Shown: positions 1-9,128 of the stretch, one piece after another | Layout of the letters: the number at the start of each line of letters is the position of its first letter | Numbering within the stretch: the first letter of the stretch is position 1 | Origin: Balanoglossus misakiensis | Lineage: Eukaryota > Hemichordata | Direction: 5' to 3' | Assembly (NCBI GenBank): GCA_040954595.2 | Contig: CM082592.2 | Coordinates: 3,658,001 to 3,722,000, forward strand | DNA length: 64,000 nucleotides | Made by a program: the position numbers and the translations under genes | Notes under the pieces: model-generated | Databases searched by the model: none | Seen by the model: the letters and a program-made list of their open reading frames with translations, nothing else | Told to the model about the DNA's origin: nothing

Positions 1-880
1 GCGACGGAATACTACTAACTACGGAGAGCATAATATCTGCTTCTTCCGGTACGTGTGAAATTTGAGATAAGGCCGTCTCTAGTTCTTCCCACGAGCCTTC
101 TCCACAAAGTTTTGACCACCAGTTGTTTGTCTGATACCTCTCGGCCGCATTGAACCCCTTTCTATTGCATAATATGTATACGCGAAATGGCAATTGCAAA
201 TATGAGTTACGCAGTCTATCTGATAGCAGTTGCAGAAGACGAAGTCGAAACTCAGGCAACCGTAGCAGTCTTTGTAAACTACCTCTGAACGGAAACTTGA
301 CATCTCTGGGCGTCAACTTGTTCTTTGCCATACTTACAATTTTTTTTCTATCAGATTCGTTCGAGACGGTAGACATTTCTTTGTCTAACGCAGCCAACCA
401 CCTGTTAACATCTGTTTGTTGTGCACGCTTTTCAGCTGTCGTTTTTTTGGCGAACGGTGAGCTTCCATCAAAACACAAAACTAAATCTTGCAGGCGCATA
501 TCGCTCGCGGAATCTGCATGTTTTTCTTGCGACTGCCTTACAGTATAGGCAAAGTCAATAGTGTCCCGTAAAAAGGCTTGAACGACGTAGTCTTCCCTTT
601 GGAGGGCCCAGACTTTGTTTTGTATATGAGAGTGTCCGTTCTCATCTCTAATTTCTTTAAGATCACCAATGATGCTCGCATCAGTGAAACAATCGCGGTA
701 ACTTTTATACTTTTCCGTAATGAAGGTGCCACTCCTGCTCAGTGGTGTGGGAATTCTGTAGAAAGTTTGCGTGCCATCCATAACGAGAACATCCCTATTT
801 AATATAGCTTGGACTGTATCAATGTACCCAAATGATTCTTTGTTGCATAGTTTACGCAGGAATACACTGGCGATCCCCAT
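1..880 (-). CDS. FEN/XPG/XRN-superfamily nuclease, N-terminal part (runs off left edge)
   Basis: This reading frame is open for 293 codons from the ATG at 880 down to base 1 and continues beyond the window. The protein begins MGIASVFLRKL, has a hydrophobic strand ending in VLVMDG (residues about 31-36), then LVLCFDGSSPFAKK near residues 133-146, and PEEADIM close to the window edge. These are the signatures of the structure-specific 5' nuclease superfamily: an N-terminal first-Asp motif, the FDG-x-x-P-x-A-K motif, and the internal-domain E-A-D motif. Members cut flaps in replication or degrade RNA; some large DNA viruses, including herpesviruses (shutoff nuclease), encode them. Spacing does not let me choose between FEN-like and XRN-like. 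A TATA box lies 52 nt upstream. The C-terminal half is not in the window. Confidence 0.72.
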   Translation of the reverse strand, partial: MGIASVFLRKLCNKESFGYIDTVQAILNRDVLVMDGTQTFYRIPTPLSRSGTFITEKYKSYRDCFTDASIIGDLKEIRDENGHSHIQNKVWALQREDYVVQAFLRDTIDFAYTVRQSQEKHADSASDMRLQDLVLCFDGSSPFAKKTTAEKRAQQTDVNRWLAALDKEMSTVSNESDRKKIVSMAKNKLTPRDVKFPFRGSLQRLLRLPEFRLRLLQLLSDRLRNSYLQLPFRVYILCNRKGFNAAERYQTNNWWSKLCGEGSWEELETALSQISHVPEEADIMLSVVSSIPS

Positions 881-923
881 CTTCTCCACAGATAAATGGT
901 GCAAAATATATGTACGGAGTTAC

Positions 924-932
924 CTTTATATA
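924..932 (-). promoter_or_regulatory. TATA box of the nuclease gene
   Basis: The minus strand reads TATATAAAG here, about 52 nt upstream of the ATG at 880. It is the only strong TATA sequence near this start and supports the chosen start codon. Confidence 0.6.
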
Positions 933-1177
933 ATGTTCACTGACCAGTATAACCTTGTACGACATTTCACGTTGGTATCACCAGGCGTATGTATATGCAA
1001 AGATTCCTTCTTTAATACGCGTTTTCGTTGACGTTGGGATGGTCGGATGATAGGTGTCATGGTTGTCTTGGCTCTATTGCTGGAAATATGCTTGGATTCA
1101 TCCAAGCAAGGGAACTCACCATGCTCGTATGTGTCCATCGTAAGACACTTGTGGTAATGTGAAACATTCATAGTAAC

Positions 1178-1380
1178 TTTTGCCCATAATATTATCCCAA
1201 ATTCTGACGTCACATATTGTACATGCAACGAGCACAGTTAAGGCCGTCAACAAAGTCTGTCATGACTGTTTGCCCACAACATTAGCCCAAATTCTGAGGT
1301 CACATATTGTACATGCAACGAGCAAAGGTAAGGCCGTCAACAAAGTCTGTCATGACTGTTTGCCCACGAGTAAGGCCGTC
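1178..1380. repeat. 90-bp tandem repeat (two copies plus a partial third) between divergent genes
   Basis: A 90-bp unit beginning near 1178 recurs at about 1268 and, truncated, at about 1358. Copies share the segment from TTTGCCC through the stretch ending GTCATGACTG. The first copy carries a perfect cAMP-response-element palindrome TGACGTCA (1205-1212), degenerated to TGAGGTCA in the second. The block sits in the 690-nt gap between the left nuclease gene and the rightward RHIM gene, so a shared upstream regulatory role is plausible but inferred. Confidence 0.75.
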
Positions 1381-1497
1381 AAGTAAGCTTGTAAAACCGT
1401 GTCGAATTATGGAGTCCTGTATCTCATACTTGTAATCGTTGAACGCACAAGTAAGGCCATGTCGTGAGTTGTTTTATATGCTCGTCGTGTAATCTCG

Positions 1498-1506
1498 CAT
1501 ATAAAA
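1498..1506 (+). promoter_or_regulatory. TATA box of the RHIM gene
   Basis: CATATAAAA lies 68-71 nt before the ATG at 1569, the same spacing seen at several other genes here. It argues against the more upstream in-frame ATG at 1464, which would precede the transcription start. Confidence 0.6.
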
Positions 1507-1568
1507 TAGACATTGGACGCCAAAACAGCTCCACTTTTCCATTTAGACGATCCACGAAGGTGTTTAGG

Positions 1569-2225
1569 ATGACTACCACCGGTGTATACATTAATGGACA
1601 CGGCGGGTCTATTCAAATCGGTAATGGCAATTTCATGGTAGTTAACGAAACCAAGCGTAAACGAAAGACTTGCATTGTCGTATGCGGCATGTTCAGCGTA
1701 GACGAATTGAATGCAGCTTCTTACAGGTGTGGCGCAGACTCTATATTTGTCGACGTAGGACCTTTGCAGATAGCCGGACACGACGGACTGGACGGACCAG
1801 ACTTTTGTATATCGCAGTCCAGAATTTTAACAACGGTGGCGGACAAATTACGACAGTCTACCTCTCGTGTCGTTTTGACAAACATGTGTCCTGAAATAAG
1901 TCGGCACGTCTTCGCCATGCACGAGATCGCAAGAGGCAACACTTCTATGGGTAGATACAATGATGTAACAGACTCTGCGAGGTTGTCATTTGCATGGGCT
2001 TTAAAACGGTTTTCTAGAATTGTGTACCTCGTCATGCCAAATTACGACAAGCAGAGATTCAGACGGTCTGTACGGACTATGACCCAAACTAAAGAAGAGT
2101 TCTATTGCGCACAATACCGACAAGGCCTACTAGACCAGTTACCACGAGAACCGGGTGTAGAAGTAGTCACCGAACAAGATACAGATGTAGCACAGATAGC
2201 CCACAGAATCGTGTCTGATTCCTAA
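1569..2225 (+). CDS. RHIM-containing protein (218 aa)
   Basis: Residues 15-25 read IQIGNGNFMVV, an exact match to the RIP homotypic interaction motif pattern (I/V-Q-I/V-G-x-x-N-x-M-x-I/V), set in a Gly/Asn-rich N-terminal tail. RHIMs form hetero-amyloids that connect RIPK1, RIPK3, ZBP1 and TRIF in necroptosis and inflammatory signalling; several vertebrate herpesviruses use RHIM proteins to block this. The remaining about 185 residues look like an alpha/beta domain (hydrophobic strands near residues 37-41, 62-68 and 102-106) that I do not recognise. The gene is intronless, with TATA at 1498-1506 and AATAAA at 2288-2293, like its viral neighbours. Start chosen as the first ATG after the TATA box; an in-frame ATG exists at 1464. 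An anti-necroptotic role is inference. Confidence 0.78.
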   Translation: MTTTGVYINGHGGSIQIGNGNFMVVNETKRKRKTCIVVCGMFSVDELNAASYRCGADSIFVDVGPLQIAGHDGLDGPDFCISQSRILTTVADKLRQSTSRVVLTNMCPEISRHVFAMHEIARGNTSMGRYNDVTDSARLSFAWALKRFSRIVYLVMPNYDKQRFRRSVRTMTQTKEEFYCAQYRQGLLDQLPREPGVEVVTEQDTDVAQIAHRIVSDS

Positions 2226-2287
2226 AATAATGGTTTTTGTTGTTGGAGAAGATCGTTTGCGAAATAATTGTAATACACTATTGTTGT

Positions 2288-2293
2288 AATAAA
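2288..2293 (+). terminator. Polyadenylation signal of the RHIM gene
   Basis: AATAAA lies 63 nt after the stop codon and is followed by a GT-rich stretch. Confidence 0.5.
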
Positions 2294-3502
2294 GTTGGGC
2301 GGTAACGTATCCACACTTTGTAGATATTGTGGTATGGCCTGTTGATTTGTGAATAGTTCGAGGGAAGAGTCAACCTTTCATTTAATTTGTCCATGAGACA
2401 TTTCAAGGCAGCTGCAGGGGAAAAATTGTTGTTTCTATGAAATTGGTTGCGACGCAATTAAGTGGCCCGTGGAAAACAAGAGACGACGCAAGTTAAATTG
2501 TGCACGGTTAATGTTATACTGTTCCATATTCATCACCATGGTTGGTTTACATTTACCCATGCAAAAATGCTATGCATTCACAACAGAGAACATGATTCAA
2601 GACAATCATGGGCTGAACAAATTCGGCATAAATGTATTTTGTTTCAAGCTTGCGGAGTCATTCTGCTATAAAATGATCTATGCATGCATACTGTAAATAT
2701 CATGGCACATTCAGTTGATTCAAATCCAAAGTTGAAAACTGACAAGACATTAATACTTCCCCACTCAATAATGCAATTTAGCAGAAATGGTTGACAAGAA
2801 AGCTGAGTTTATTAGAGCAAAATGAACAAACTCCATAAGTCATTCTACCATAAAATGTTCAATACATGCACACCTTAATACGGCCAAGAAATTAAATATT
2901 TCATTCATTCATTAATTTTTTTCCCTGGAATTGTCCCCGAGGCACTTCTTCACTCTAAAACACCAACTTGTTTAATTTCATAATTTGATTAAAGCCTATA
3001 AACATATCTCCCAAGATCACACACTGTCAGACAAAGTTGTGAACTTTTTCACAGTACTGTTGTTAAATTTGCTTGCCTGTTGTTCTGTCGGATGGTCAGT
3101 TTTACATTTCAACTCCTATGTTTATGGCCGGATTTGTACACAGATGGGACAGTTGAGCCAAAGAAACACAAATGTAGCCACAGTACATATTGAAAGACAG
3201 CAACTTTGTCCCTGTAATGACTTTCTACTCATGATGTGTACCTCTAGCAAGATGATAAGTCAACAGCGTGGCAACGGACACATAAAGACTTTGATGAAGA
3301 TGAAGACCTGCGCTCATCTTCGTTATCATACGTATTCTGCATCTACGAGAACCGTGACGATGTAGTCGCGTTTTCCTTTTCACTTGGACAACTTCTGTCT
3401 TCAAGGGAATCAATTATATTATCGCTGTTCTATGTGTTGCCCACATCACTCAATGCGTGAATCAGGCTATAGTCTATCATATTGTTATTCTCGTGGTTGT
3501 TT
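2294..3502. other. Non-coding, AT-rich stretch of host character
   Basis: No frame of convincing length or composition is present. It probably includes the 3' untranslated region of the leftward zinc-finger gene; a minus-strand AATAAA lies near 2807-2812. Two imperfect copies of a short AT-rich segment occur around 2650-2700 and 2835-2885. No viral-type gene is visible. Confidence 0.4.
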
Positions 3503-4721
3503 TCATAGGGGGGATGGATAGGCAGTTGATGTAACTGGCGATATGGGGTTTTCTTCAATTGGGTATCCATACATGGCAAGCACAGTATTGTACGTACTTT
3601 CCAAGCCCTGGAAAATCAATAAACAATTTAAATATTATTTCGATAAATAATGACGCTGGATCTTGTTTTGTTTAAGTAACGTATGAAGAAGCGATGTACT
3701 TGCATCTCGACTTTTTGCTATAAATGAAAAACAAGATGTATCCACTTGGAAGAAGCTGTCAAGCAATGTGTGATGATTGCATTTTTCCTAACTACCATGG
3801 ATGCCATAGAGGGCGCTATTAGGGGTCAGCTTCAAAACTACGGGGTTCTTAACAAAACCTCGACTGTTAACAAGTAGGTATACGTTGATTTGTCCCTCCA
3901 TGTAGCCCAAGTAAACTGTGTACATGATGATTGTGCCCTTACCTGTGGCAATGCAGTACTGTCATTGATTATTCCGTTCTTTGTTAAACCATGAATGCCA
4001 TCGCCGTCTTCATCTAGACGACTTAGTCTGACTCCATCTTAGAAGAAGAGAAAGACATTCATTGATTCACCTTGATTGCAATTCTGTCCAGATTTAATAA
4101 ATGCAGATACAAATCAACTTGTCATTAGCTGTAAGTGCAAATAACAAACAAAACACCAGCTACTGCCGACAACTTACCAGGGTTCTCTTTGCCCACGATG
4201 CCTTTGACATGCTTGGGAATCTTGATTTCCATCTTCCCGGCTGTTTGGTACCGACATTTCTTCATATGTACCCGGAGCGATGATTTACGCTTGTATCCCA
4301 TCCCGCACCATTGACAGACATGTCTCCTTTCTTCCGTGTGTGTCACCATATGTTCTAGGAGCGCGTATCTACGCCTCGCTTCATACGGACACACACTGCA
4401 TTTATAGGGTTTCTCGTCGCTGTGGGTTGTCAGGTGCCTTTTCAGATTGCCTTTCAGTGCTGAGGCAAAGCCACAGATGTCACAAGTGTATGGCCTGTCA
4501 TCTGAAGAAGCAAACAAACCAAAGTCCAATTATTCAAGCCTCAAAAAGTGCCATGCATATCCATATGCTGGGAACAAATTTCGCCAATGTAAATACCAAG
4601 AATGCATATGCCAGACATGTAATCTATTTTTGTCCCCTTTCAACTAATTAGTCCTACTGTAATATGGACAATGAGTCCGAAATACAGTTTATAATAATAA
4701 TACTAATACTAATACTAATAC

Positions 4722-4766
<45 letters not shown>

Positions 4767-4847
4767 GCATACTAAAATTGTACGGGTAAAATTATCATTT
4801 TTCATCACGGAACTGAACAGATTATGTTTACCTCTAGTCGGTCTCAT
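3503..4847 (-). CDS. Ikaros-like C2H2 zinc-finger protein, four exons (179 aa)
   Basis: Four exons chain in frame with canonical GT-AG introns: 4847-4832, 4501-4178, 4037-3943 and 3607-3503, totalling 540 nt. Donors are followed by GTAAAC, GTAAGT and GTAAGG; acceptors are pyrimidine-rich. Exon 2 encodes three fingers: CDIC..H..H, CSVC..H..H, and CQWC..H...C, the last of C2HC type. Order and side-chain pattern (KGNL-x-RH; RRR-x-AL; YKRKSSL) match the DNA-binding fingers of Ikaros (IKZF) transcription factors. The C-terminal dimerisation fingers are absent, as is the first Ikaros finger, so the product resembles a short DNA-binding-only form. Upstream sequence has GC-box and ATTGG elements typical of a cellular promoter. 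The last exon's frame is the least certain. It is most likely host DNA between viral blocks, or a captured genomic segment. Confidence 0.68.
4690..4765. repeat. (TAA)n microsatellite
   Basis: A run of ATA/CTA/ATA trinucleotides resolves into uninterrupted AAT units. It lies in the first intron of the zinc-finger gene and is typical of metazoan intronic sequence. Confidence 0.9.
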
Positions 4848-5353
4848 CTTCGAATGGGTCGTCTATCTATGTTCGCTGGGCCGGGAGACGTTTGACGTGT
4901 GTCGGTGGTGTCAGAGTTGGGCAGAATGTCACGCCCTATGCGACGACCGTAGCCGAAGTGGTGGCGTAACGACCTCTCCAGGCCTGATAATAGGTGGATA
5001 TGTGGCATGTCAGCGAGTGTTGACGGTTCTTATTCGCGTGGGACATCGTACGGGTGTTTTAAATTCCCATCGACCAATTAGAAAGCGCGGGCGGGGTGCG
5101 CCGAAGCTCTGTCCATAGCAAAATGGAGGTGAATAGTTTGCTGGTTACAGTGTGGTCAAAGGCTTAGGCACGAAAGACGCAATAATTTTATAGTGATCCC
5201 CCCCCCCCCCTCACCCGGTTCATTTTGACATAGCCTTGTTTACAAAACCCGTGGAGTGTAGGGCACTGCCTTTATTTACAAACATACGTAGATATATAGT
5301 GAATTCATGGTACAGACAAATTAAACAGAAATTGATTTAGTCTTCATTTATTC
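4848..5353. promoter_or_regulatory. Host-like promoter region of the zinc-finger gene, then transition to viral sequence
   Basis: On the minus strand, the stretch before the ATG at 4847 is GC-rich, with a GC-box-like CACCCCGCCCGCGC, an inverted CCAAT box (ATTGG) and a TTTAAAA element near 5060-5110. A C homopolymer lies at about 5198-5210. The change from host-like to virus-like organisation falls between about 5160 and 5353; I see no target-site duplication marking it. Confidence 0.4.
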
Positions 5354-6007
5354 TCAAGATGACCGATAACTATTACCACTTGTCACCCGAAAAACCTTGG
5401 GCATAACAGTTTTCATAACTTCGTCGGACCAGTAAACAGTGTTGTTATTTTGAAACTGGAACACATAATGTAACTGTTTATTCATTACATATTCGATGCT
5501 GGTGCTGACGAGGCGACAAGTAACGTGTTTATATCCCATCCTATTCTGACATTTTCTACAGGTGTCTTCGAAAGAATCTGGTCCATTTAAAAAACACCAG
5601 TCACTATTCATTCGTTCTTCTTTGCCTCGCTGGAATACTTCGAGTTGTGTGTGCATTCTAAAAGGGTAACCTCTGTTCAAAACTATGACCCTACTTCGTG
5701 GCCATGTATGAGCGATTTCATTGTCCGCAAATTCTCCTGTAACATTGTGATTCCTAATTGTATATGCCCCGGATCTGGCGTGCACCGTGATTCGGTCAGG
5801 CGCTGAACAATCGCGGCGAACGATTATGCCTGGCCAAGTTTTATACAAACTGGTTGGTGTCGCAAGATTAAAGTCAGACCGTTTTAAGTTTGGGGAGTCT
5901 TGAAATCTTAAACAATAACTGGCAGCCTGATCGATGCCAGCACATTCAGGTATAGTCGCAGAAATAATACACACGGCGATACATAGGAGGTGTGAAATGC
6001 CCTGCAT
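5354..6007 (-). CDS. Secreted protein of unknown function (217 aa)
   Basis: The N-terminus is a clear signal peptide: MQGISH followed by a hydrophobic run (about residues 7-18) and a likely cleavage site near residue 24 after ECAG. No second membrane segment or GPI-type tail is seen, so the product is probably secreted. Several Cys residues, including a C-x2-C pair near residue 150, and N-glycosylation sequons (NVT, NNT) fit an extracellular fold. The gene follows the 994-codon gene on the same strand with a 34-nt gap, suggesting shared transcription. I do not recognise the family; a secreted host-interaction factor is possible but unsupported. Confidence 0.6.
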   Translation of the reverse strand: MQGISHLLCIAVCIISATIPECAGIDQAASYCLRFQDSPNLKRSDFNLATPTSLYKTWPGIIVRRDCSAPDRITVHARSGAYTIRNHNVTGEFADNEIAHTWPRSRVIVLNRGYPFRMHTQLEVFQRGKEERMNSDWCFLNGPDSFEDTCRKCQNRMGYKHVTCRLVSTSIEYVMNKQLHYVFQFQNNNTVYWSDEVMKTVMPKVFRVTSGNSYRSS

Positions 6008-6041
6008 GATTTCGGTTTGGTATCAAGTCAAAGCAATGTCA

Positions 6042-9026
6042 TTAATAAGCGTTTATATGACCAGGGGGGTTTGGAAGTGAAACGTCTACCCATATCTGAC
6101 TCAACCATTTCGCCATAGGATCTTTCCCTTCGCCAAAAGCGTCTTCAATTCGAGGACAGAAATGAAACATTTCCAAATGTCCAACGCCTGATACATTTTT
6201 GTCGGAGTGGTCGTTTTCAGACAAATATTTGTAAATGATTTGCGAAGGCACATATACATGTGTCGTCTTCTTTGCTACAACTCGCAAACAAGAGTGTTCG
6301 TCGTCCGGACTATTTGTTAAAAAACTACTTGTATATGCGGGTGTTGCTTGAATCCGCGGCGTGTTTGTATAGTGTATGAATGGTTTCGAGTGAGACGTAT
6401 CTCTCAAAAACCAATCGGAAAGCATGTTTTTGCCAGGAGAACTTTGCAAGTAAGACTCCAATGGAAGTGTACCCAATATAGGCGAACCCCATAGTTTTGT
6501 CACCGCCCTTACACAATATACATAGCACTTGGTGTGAGGATGGTCGTGATTCCATTTATAGGGTTCGTATATGAATTCCGACGTTAGATCAGTGTCAGTT
6601 TGTTGTGAAACCGTGGGAGTAGTTCGGCTTGTGATATTACATTTATCAATAATCCACTGTATCGCTTCTGGACGTTTGACGTCGCAAGATATCACGCCGG
6701 CTGGAATTCTATTTATCGTGTCAAGTATTGTACAGTAACTTCCACTCTTTATCACGGCAGGATCGATTGAACATTCTGAAGCTATTATGCTCATGTGCGA
6801 TTCTCTATGATGTTTTGCTACCGACAATGAGTGCAAAACAAGGCGTTGAAAAGCCTTCCATGCAGGAACCAACATTTTATACTGGAGACTCTGGTGTCGT
6901 TCCACAGATCCCAATAAAGAATGTCGACAAAATGTCATATTATTGTAATCAAACCCTTCCGCAAAAAATAAATCACGTATTATAACTTTGGAGGCATTCA
7001 ACATTATCGACATAAATTGACCATTTCGGTTTGGAAGGCAGTATGCGTATGTCAGAGTGGGAAATAGATTGACATATTGTCTGTATACATCTTGAATAAC
7101 CTCACTATCATCTCGTATACATCGTAAAGCATTTGAAGTGACAATTTGTGCACATTTCTTAGGTTGAAGACCAATTTCTATACACCACCATTTTGGGTAT
7201 TTGTCAAGTACAGTACTTAGATATCGTAAGAAATTCACTTGGGACAGTGTTAATCGATTACGAGCGTAAGATTCAAATAATTTTAACACGCGTGTCCACG
7301 TGGCCTCTGGAATGCCCGGCGGCGAATGACTGGGGGGATTTAACATCAAATTCCGTTCCAAAATATCCAATGCATTAATATAGTTCACCTCGTAGAAATC
7401 TCCACACTCCCAACGTTCTAGGCATTGAACAAATGTGTCAAATACTGGTAACCATACGTGAACAAAAACACTCGTATCCAATGTTTCAGTGGGTGGGTGA
7501 CTTTGATGTAATATTAACAATTTCTCAAACAACCTTTTAACGATAAATACTAAACCAATCCGACTGCTACTTATGCACGAAGCAATGTCCAATGTGGCGA
7601 AATAGTTAGTAGGTGTGCACGAAAACGTGTCCACCCAATGCATTCTTATGCTATTTGCCAGGTCCACGTGTGAATCCGCCCATGTCTTTAGGAAGTTGTC
7701 GAATTTTTGTTCTGAAATAAATGTCTCTACCTGCGTTGCAACTGGTCCGTCTGCTAACGCAAACGCGGCTAATTGAACAGTTGATAAAATATTGTCTTGC
7801 GTGCGGGATCCTGCAATGTTATGGAGAAAAAATGCCCACAGATAAGCGAATCCCAATTCAATGAGATTTCGTTCTCTAAGTCTGGATGCCGCTAGATTAA
7901 TTTCGGTTGTTAAGCTATGCATATTTTCATCCGACAGTGTTTGTAATAAAAAATCTGGCAAGCTTGCGATCGAATTTTTTGGACTTGTCAGGCCCCACGC
8001 GTGTATGGCTTTAGACACATCCGCGTGTAGTCCAAGGGATGAACCTGTACGTGCTATTATCTCGCTGAAGTCAATATTAGTACTTGTAATATCTAAAAAT
8101 CTGTCCAATAAAGACTGTGTTTTACGAAAAACATCTAGTAAGCCCAACATAGACGACTTGGAGGTCTCGTGGACACATGCAACCATGTCTTGAACTTGAT
8201 TTCTCGCGTAACAAACTTTCCAACCTACCGGTGTAAAGCACTTGCCTAACAACGAATTAAAACCGCCTAACGTCGTCTGCCTTGCTGACACGCGTTCAAT
8301 TTTTTTTAACTGTTGACCACGACAACGTGCAATGTCGGTTAATCGTTGTCGAATAATCTTTTCCAGTTTATCATCTGTAAACTTTCCTTCGCCGCATAAT
8401 GGAAGACGTCGAATACACGGCCTCTCTTTTTTCATGGGTACTGGGCCGTGTAGAGCCTTTTTAATTTCACCTCGTTCACCCGGGCCCTTTAATTTGAAGC
8501 AATTCCCCGTAGAATTTCTTATACCACTCGGCTCTGATTCGTGCTTACACGTCTTCGAACAGACGCTGTTACCGCCTGAAAAGTGACTAACTACCAACCC
8601 ATTCGAAAGTCTGCATGTGCGTCTACGCAATTCGTCTTTTGACAGACACAGTGGGGAAGGAAATATTGGATAATTACGTCCAATACGTTGAGTAGTCTGA
8701 AGAATCATGGACAATAAAGCTGGGTCCTCAAGTCCCGAACGCCCTGTAATATTCGCGATTTGAGTTCTCGATAAATCCCCGCATTTGGGAAAATCACGTC
8801 GGGAAGTTACCACCACACAGGTTCCATCTTTTGAGACAACGCGAACTGCACCAGCATAAATTAACGGGTGCGTTAGTGCGAGTGTTACGGGCTGTTTCCA
8901 ACCTAGACCATAATTTTCCACCAATAATTCGTAGTCAATTTCACTTGTGCGTGTTACGACCGGTCCCGATAAAATAGCCGAGTATGGGCCATCATTCATA
9001 CGATTCAGCTCGAAAAGATATAGCAT
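6042..9026 (-). CDS. Large protein of unknown function (994 aa)
   Basis: One uninterrupted frame of 994 codons with varied composition and no low-complexity runs, so certainly coding. No transmembrane segment is obvious. A Cys-rich patch (residues about 135-165, with C-x3-C spacing) and a basic segment around residues 190-240 lie in the N-terminal third; the rest looks largely helical. I see no Walker, helicase, primase or protease motif. A second ATG nine codons in (8999) is an alternative start. It is divergent from the 9129 gene and shares a short promoter region with it. Size and position suggest a structural, tegument or replication-associated virus protein, but that is a guess. Confidence 0.6.
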   Translation of the reverse strand: MLYLFELNRMNDGPYSAILSGPVVTRTSEIDYELLVENYGLGWKQPVTLALTHPLIYAGAVRVVSKDGTCVVVTSRRDFPKCGDLSRTQIANITGRSGLEDPALLSMILQTTQRIGRNYPIFPSPLCLSKDELRRRTCRLSNGLVVSHFSGGNSVCSKTCKHESEPSGIRNSTGNCFKLKGPGERGEIKKALHGPVPMKKERPCIRRLPLCGEGKFTDDKLEKIIRQRLTDIARCRGQQLKKIERVSARQTTLGGFNSLLGKCFTPVGWKVCYARNQVQDMVACVHETSKSSMLGLLDVFRKTQSLLDRFLDITSTNIDFSEIIARTGSSLGLHADVSKAIHAWGLTSPKNSIASLPDFLLQTLSDENMHSLTTEINLAASRLRERNLIELGFAYLWAFFLHNIAGSRTQDNILSTVQLAAFALADGPVATQVETFISEQKFDNFLKTWADSHVDLANSIRMHWVDTFSCTPTNYFATLDIASCISSSRIGLVFIVKRLFEKLLILHQSHPPTETLDTSVFVHVWLPVFDTFVQCLERWECGDFYEVNYINALDILERNLMLNPPSHSPPGIPEATWTRVLKLFESYARNRLTLSQVNFLRYLSTVLDKYPKWWCIEIGLQPKKCAQIVTSNALRCIRDDSEVIQDVYRQYVNLFPTLTYAYCLPNRNGQFMSIMLNASKVIIRDLFFAEGFDYNNMTFCRHSLLGSVERHQSLQYKMLVPAWKAFQRLVLHSLSVAKHHRESHMSIIASECSIDPAVIKSGSYCTILDTINRIPAGVISCDVKRPEAIQWIIDKCNITSRTTPTVSQQTDTDLTSEFIYEPYKWNHDHPHTKCYVYCVRAVTKLWGSPILGTLPLESYLQSSPGKNMLSDWFLRDTSHSKPFIHYTNTPRIQATPAYTSSFLTNSPDDEHSCLRVVAKKTTHVYVPSQIIYKYLSENDHSDKNVSGVGHLEMFHFCPRIEDAFGEGKDPMAKWLSQIWVDVSLPNPPGHINAY

Positions 9027-9128
9027 CGCATGACAATAATTTATCTATTTAAAGTCGCTAATGTACGTATATACGTGGGCATAGAGCGGGGGGGGAGAGA
9101 GGGGGAGAGAGTGAGAAAGAGAGACAAA

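Noticed and set aside
2462-2696. Two overlapping short frames in the left non-coding stretch
   Set aside because: No start context, promoter or domain; AT-rich host-like sequence.
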